Shown here in pieces: positions 60,151-64,000 of a stretch of 64,000 bases of DNA. Made by a program: the position numbers and the translations under genes. The stretch's first letter is position 1. Each line of letters opens with the position of its first letter. The notes beneath the pieces were generated by a model. The model was given only the letters and a program-made list of their open reading frames with translations. It had not been told where the DNA came from and searched no databases. This stretch comes from Bacillus aquiflavi (GTDB taxonomy: Bacteria; Bacillota; Bacilli; Bacillales; Cytobacillaceae), in assembly GCF_019915265.1 (NCBI RefSeq), contig NZ_CP082780.1:62001-126000 (forward strand), given 5' to 3'.

Positions 60151-60947
60151 AAGTTATTCATAATGAGAGCTTTAAAAAATTTTTTTTTTATAAAAAAGGA
60201 TACATTTTTATCTTTCTTCTGATCTTTTTTTACTCACTTTATTTACTAGCCACGATAGTACAAATGGAAGGCAATATATACGACTATTTGTTGCAACTTA
60301 CAGAACTACACCCGATGCATTATGGCGTTACTCCTTTATTTTTAATTGCTTTAACACTTTTTTTACCGCCAAATAACATAGATCATTATTTAATGATTAG
60401 GTTTAAAAACAAAACTCATTGGTATAACATGCAATTTTTTTATCTTGGTCGCTTTACATTGCTTTTTCTCGTTATTTTTATTTTAGTGATGTTTTTACAA
60501 TCGTTTCTATCGCTTTCTTTTCATAATGAATGGAGTGAATTTGCTCAATTAAATTACATAAAGGAAACTGGTGATTTAAAGAAAATATCTCCTTTAACTG
60601 CGGCCATTTTTTCTTTGATTTTATTGTGGTTTAATCTATTTTTAAAGTCATTAATTTTCTATTCAGCATATTTGATCAAAGGAAGTCTTTTTTTTGCACT
60701 ATTTATTGTCTTTCTTTTAAGTGAACTGAATAGTGTGTCTTTATTAAGTTATTGGGATAATTTATCCGTTTTTTTGCCATTTAATTATGTAAATGTTTTT
60801 ATATCTCTATTTCATGGGGAAACTATCTTTGGAGACTTTTTTTATGGCGGGTTGATCTATTATCTAGTACTATCTATCTTTTTCTTTATCGTTGGACTTT
60901 TATTGTTTAAAAAGTCGGATATCGAAAAATATAAAGCCCAGTGGTAA
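60138..60947 (+). CDS. ABC-2-type membrane protein 2
   Basis: A 269-residue protein with about six TM helices, starting inside the end of the previous gene, so the two are translationally coupled. It shares the pattern of a short cytosolic start (FKKFFFYKKGY) and a YLMIRFKNKTHWY-like loop after TM2, also seen as QYLLIRLKKKHYK in protein 1. The two are likely distant paralogues that form a heteromeric channel. Confidence 0.7.
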   Translation: MGELKVIHNESFKKFFFYKKGYIFIFLLIFFYSLYLLATIVQMEGNIYDYLLQLTELHPMHYGVTPLFLIALTLFLPPNNIDHYLMIRFKNKTHWYNMQFFYLGRFTLLFLVIFILVMFLQSFLSLSFHNEWSEFAQLNYIKETGDLKKISPLTAAIFSLILLWFNLFLKSLIFYSAYLIKGSLFFALFIVFLLSELNSVSLLSYWDNLSVFLPFNYVNVFISLFHGETIFGDFFYGGLIYYLVLSIFFFIVGLLLFKKSDIEKYKAQW

Positions 60948-61110
60948 TATGTCAAGCACTAAAATTCGGTGGATTGGAAATTAATATTGGATTTCATTGA
61001 AAAGTGCTTAAAAAGAGTATAACAAATAAACCTCACACTATTTTCAGTTTTTTTTTACCAATCACTATTAGTGTGAAGCTGGGTGTTTGAAAGGGTCTGA
61101 ATAAGAAGTT

Positions 61111-62355
61111 TTAATCTCTCCTTTCAGGTGGTGTGTACAACTGATTGGTGCGTAGTAGCGAAAACACCAATCGTACCAGTTTTCTTGCAGTTAAGACGAG
61201 AGCGCGTTTGTGTTTATGTTTTGGAACTTCATCGTACTTTTTTGTGTAAAAAGCTTTATATTCAGAGTCATACTTTCGGATCTTATCGGCAGCTTGAATA
61301 AGGTAGTATCGCAAATATTTATTGCCTGTCCTCATTCTTGCCGTTTCTTGGGATTCGAATTCGCCCGATTGGTTTTGGTTCCATACCAAACCAGCATATT
61401 TCGCTAAGGCATGATGATCTTTAAATCGCTTTATATCGCCTATTTCGGCTATCAGCCCTGCCGCATAAACGTCTCCAATTCCTTTTACAGACGTTAGAGT
61501 TTGCGGTATGCCTTTCATTAACTTGGCAATTTCTTTATCTAGCCGCTTTACTTGTAACTCGATATGTTGAATGGTACTTAGAGTAACTGACATAGAAATA
61601 TTTACGGGATCCTGCATAGCCTTATTTAACCGATAAGATGATCTAGCCAACTTATGAAGATATTTTGCGATTTCTTCTGGGTTTTCAAATCGGTTCTTCC
61701 CTTTATCCTGCAGGAACTCGACGAGTTCTTCGATACTCATTTCAGCGATGGTTTCGGGCTCTAGTTCTTCCATGACAGCCATACTCGTAGCTCCGAATTT
61801 ATCTGAAAATGGATTATCTTGTCTCAGTCCACTGAACTTTAAAAAGAGCTGGTTAAGAAAATACGTTTTATTTCGGGTAATTTCCCGCATAAAATGAAAC
61901 CTTGTCCGTGTTAATCGTTGAAGGGCTTCATATTGTATGGCATCTTTCATTTGGGCTGGCAGTCGGCCAAAGCGCAAGTGGTCAGCGATGACCCAGGCAT
62001 CTATGCGATCGTTTTTCACAAGGGAGTCATACCCTTTTTTAAAACGAGCGACTTTTCTCGCATTTAGTACGTAGATAGAGGCTTGGAACTTAGGTTCATA
62101 GCCTTTCATTTGGTCTTGTAGATAATGGGCAAGATGCCAACTGTAAAGATCATGGCTTCCATCCCAATCTTCAATTGGTTGGCCTGACTTTTTTCCGCTG
62201 CTTCTAGCATTCGTTTGATCAGGGTTGCGGCCCCCGTTTTGATCATTAGAAACAGAAAAGTCGGCAAGTGTGGATCCGTCCTGTTTCATGAAATGGACAT
62301 GATGGGACTTCAAGCTTACGTCTACACCAACAAGCATTTGTGACATACCAATCAC
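61111..62355 (-). CDS. IS110-family transposase (DEDD recombinase)
   Basis: A 414-residue transposase. The RuvC-like N-terminal domain has MLVGVDVSLKSHHVHF (first Asp), KNDRIDAWVIADHLRFG and other acidic residues. The C-terminal Tnp20-like domain has LTSVKGIGDVYAAGLIAEIG and a serine-containing NQNQSGEFESQETARMRTGN. IS110 enzymes integrate circular elements with the help of a bridge RNA. The gene is intact and lies between two halves of an ABC transporter locus. Element ends were not determined because IS110 lacks clear inverted repeats. Confidence 0.92.
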   Translation of the reverse strand: MIGMSQMLVGVDVSLKSHHVHFMKQDGSTLADFSVSNDQNGGRNPDQTNARSSGKKSGQPIEDWDGSHDLYSWHLAHYLQDQMKGYEPKFQASIYVLNARKVARFKKGYDSLVKNDRIDAWVIADHLRFGRLPAQMKDAIQYEALQRLTRTRFHFMREITRNKTYFLNQLFLKFSGLRQDNPFSDKFGATSMAVMEELEPETIAEMSIEELVEFLQDKGKNRFENPEEIAKYLHKLARSSYRLNKAMQDPVNISMSVTLSTIQHIELQVKRLDKEIAKLMKGIPQTLTSVKGIGDVYAAGLIAEIGDIKRFKDHHALAKYAGLVWNQNQSGEFESQETARMRTGNKYLRYYLIQAADKIRKYDSEYKAFYTKKYDEVPKHKHKRALVLTARKLVRLVFSLLRTNQLYTPPERRD

Positions 62356-62880
62356 CTCCAGTAGGTAAGTTAATCAAGAACGTTCAGACCTGGGTGCCCA
62401 CGGGAATCATCGATGTCTTCCTCGTCATCAGCACTCAAAGAAAAGAAGTCCATCATGAGCGCTACACTCACTTCTTTTACGGCGGCGCAACCAGTGGTTA
62501 GACCTTCAATAATGAACCATGGGTAGCAGGCTTATTAAGCAGTACATCGCGAGATGTCCGCAAGGGGGAAAAGCAATATCCTGATACGATCCTGTCGGGT
62601 TCCATTGTCCCATGAGCAGGTCTAAAACGCTATAAAAAAAATGACGGAGTAAAACGCTGGAGCATCCTCCATTCTCCGCCATTTCACGATATTCAGTTAA
62701 AAGGTATTTCAAAGAAGCAGTAGGGAACTATCCCCCTGCGAAATAACAACAATACGTAAATCTATTATTGATAGTTTGACTTTACCTCGGCTTCCCCACC
62801 AGAGGGGTGAAACAAGGGTAAAACAAAAACATTTATTGATGGGAAAGCCGAGAGGCTAACCTTTAAAAAAACCTATAGGA
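62356..62880 (-). ncRNA. Candidate bridge-RNA region upstream of the IS110 transposase
   Basis: About 500 bp without a gene lie upstream of the transposase. They contain several GC-rich inverted segments, for instance GGGTGCCCACGGGAATC near 62392 and CTCGGCTTCCCCACC near 62786 with a related GGGAAAGCCGAG near 62840. In IS110 elements the non-coding end before the transposase encodes the bridge RNA. The exact RNA cannot be drawn here. Confidence 0.45.
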
Positions 62881-62968
62881 ATCTAGAGTGAATTGTAGAG
62901 GATCCGGATCAACTGGAAATTCTTCTAGAAAGAGCTCTTACTACTACTATACGAGGGGAAAAAAAAAT

Positions 62969-63739
62969 ATGATTTTTGTACGTTTAACTACATACTATTT
63001 AAAAACTCTATTTTCCCCTTTAACATTACTTGCTATTTTTGGATTTTTAAGTGCAAATATATTCTTTACGTATAGCTTATTTGAAGCTTATTTTCCTGTA
63101 AATCTATTAGAAAAGGTATCATTTATGTTTGTTTTACCATTGGAAATAAACGGTGACATCTTTCGTTGGTTGCTTTTATTGTTGCCTTTTTTAATCATTC
63201 CGGGAAACTTGCTTTTTAAACAATTCAAAAATCCCCCTGTTTATTTATTTGTCCGGATGGAGAGCTTTTCTAGTTGGTTTCATAGCTTATTATTTTCTTG
63301 CTGTATTTTCATCTTTATTAGTACTGGTTTATCATTTTTATTTACCTTTGTTATACTCGCCTTGTTAGATGCTGATTTAGCGTTTGCTAGTTTGAATATC
63401 ATGAATGGCAAAATCATTTTAAAACAATGGCTTGTTTTTTTCTTTACTATTTTATGTCTTTTTTTATTCAAAGTAATGATCTTTATGCTATCTAGAAATG
63501 AGCTTTTTTCTTTACTAGTAACGATCGTTGTTTCACTTTCAGCGTTAACTTTAGATCAACTAATGATTCAGGAAAAAAATAAAATGTTTATAACTGAATT
63601 TTTATATGCTAAAACTATTCGGACAAGTATCGAATTTCCTTTGTGGATAAGTATTTCAAGCATATTAGTATTATGTTTATATTTTGTATTAGTTAAAGTT
63701 TTCATGCTTAAACATGAGAAAGCGCTTAAAATAATGTGA
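62969..63739 (+). CDS. ABC-2-type membrane protein 3
   Basis: A 256-residue membrane protein with about six TM helices. ATG 62969 is chosen because ACGAGGGG lies just upstream; the longer frame from 62888 begins in non-coding sequence. It starts IFVRLTTYYLKTLFSPLTLL and resembles proteins 1 and 2 in size and topology (VYLFVRMESFSSWFHS after TM2). An ABC ATPase gene follows after 37 bp. It is the continuation of the operon cut by the IS110 element. Confidence 0.7.
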   Translation: MIFVRLTTYYLKTLFSPLTLLAIFGFLSANIFFTYSLFEAYFPVNLLEKVSFMFVLPLEINGDIFRWLLLLLPFLIIPGNLLFKQFKNPPVYLFVRMESFSSWFHSLLFSCCIFIFISTGLSFLFTFVILALLDADLAFASLNIMNGKIILKQWLVFFFTILCLFLFKVMIFMLSRNELFSLLVTIVVSLSALTLDQLMIQEKNKMFITEFLYAKTIRTSIEFPLWISISSILVLCLYFVLVKVFMLKHEKALKIM

Positions 63740-63776
63740 GATTAGCTTCATAACAAAAAAGCGGGGAGTGAACAAA

Positions 63777-64000
63777 TTGGAAAACATTATCGAGATTAAT
63801 GACTTATGTAAAGTAGTAAAAAATAATGTTTTACTAGATCATATTAATTTAAAAATTAATATTCCAGGTGTATATGGAATCGTGGGAAGAAACGGGTCCG
63901 GAAAAAGTCTTTTATTTAAAACAATTTCTGGGCTTATCACACCAACGAAAGGGAGTATAAGTGTTCTTGGAACACAAGTTAGTAAAGGAGAATTTCCTCA
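63777..64000 (+). CDS. ABC transporter ATP-binding protein, N-terminal part
   Basis: The frame starts at TTG 63777 after GCGGGGAGTG and runs off the window. Visible are IEINDLCKVVKNNVLLDHIN, Walker A GIVGRNGSGKSLLFKT and ISGLITPTKGSISVLG. This is the nucleotide-binding domain of an ABC-2-type exporter and would drive the three membrane proteins before it. Confidence 0.9.
   Translation, partial: MENIIEINDLCKVVKNNVLLDHINLKINIPGVYGIVGRNGSGKSLLFKTISGLITPTKGSISVLGTQVSKGEFP

Noticed and set aside
62888-62968. Sequence with BamHI-, XbaI- and SacI-like sites that resembles a cloning polylinker
   Set aside because: The sites are spread over about 45 bp with ordinary sequence between them, and the surrounding region is natural IS110 or intergenic DNA; chance is sufficient.

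Overview
The window is low-GC Firmicutes DNA, almost certainly from a Bacillaceae member. The left edge has the order tatC - ydiK-like - ydiL-like - groES - groEL, as in Bacillus subtilis. Ribosome-binding sites are strong AAGGAGG types, groES uses a TTG start, CIRCE sits over the groE promoter, and Zur-like boxes flank a type IB GTP cyclohydrolase. No tRNA, rRNA or CRISPR array was seen.

Layout. (1) 1-3912: conserved chromosome ending in an intact groESL operon. (2) 3.9-19.1 kb: an island integrated at the last codons of groEL. It is bounded by two copies of an ATG-GGC-GGY-ATG-ATG-TAA-T core and carries near its ends the repeat ATGCTAACTTTTTGCTAACT. It holds an integrase, a repressor, an excisionase-like gene, decayed DnaD/DnaC-type replication genes, a VbhA-like small gene between two decayed paralogues, a group IIC intron, an IS21-type element and an intact three-gene operon of ABC-3C type (nuclease-like effector, middle component, Rad50-like ATPase). 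A strong terminator, probably the original groEL terminator, now lies 15 kb away at 19.12 kb. (3) 19.1-25.9 kb: a large SF1 helicase gene broken by an IS66 element with a perfect 8-bp target duplication and by one nonsense codon, then an Abi-type fragment. (4) 25.9-31.85 kb: an integrase remnant, then a TetR - MFS efflux - FtsX-like permease - ABC ATPase operon, closed by another groEL-end-like core. (5) 31.85-41.7 kb: further integrase remnants, an isochorismatase-like enzyme, a RibD/DHFR-fold enzyme, a lipoprotein, an IS4-like element, broken NUDIX, VOC and PadR genes, and two SDR oxidoreductases that share a palindromic operator. (6) 41.7-45.9 kb: PH-domain protein, folE2, and a Zur-box-linked pair (decayed SufU paralogue and thin ferredoxin-like protein). 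(7) 45.9-64 kb: MMPL transporter, a tandem triplication of a lipoprotein plus DUF6792-like cassette, two helical partner genes, methyltransferase, VOC protein, DUF6526 protein, MFS transporter, multicopper oxidase, and an ABC transporter locus split by an IS110-family transposase and cut by the window end.

The region from 3.9 to about 41.7 kb reads as repeated integration at the groEL 3' end followed by decay. Integrase genes or fragments with the same orientation occur at about 4.0, 26.0, 31.9 and 41.65 kb, possibly also 36.0 kb. Many accessory genes carry single-base frameshifts, while groEL, folE2, MMPL and the oxidase are open. The ABC-3C operon is completely open inside the decayed island, which suggests it is under selection. 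It is the best candidate for an active, little-studied conflict system here. The lipoprotein/DUF6792 array is the second candidate.
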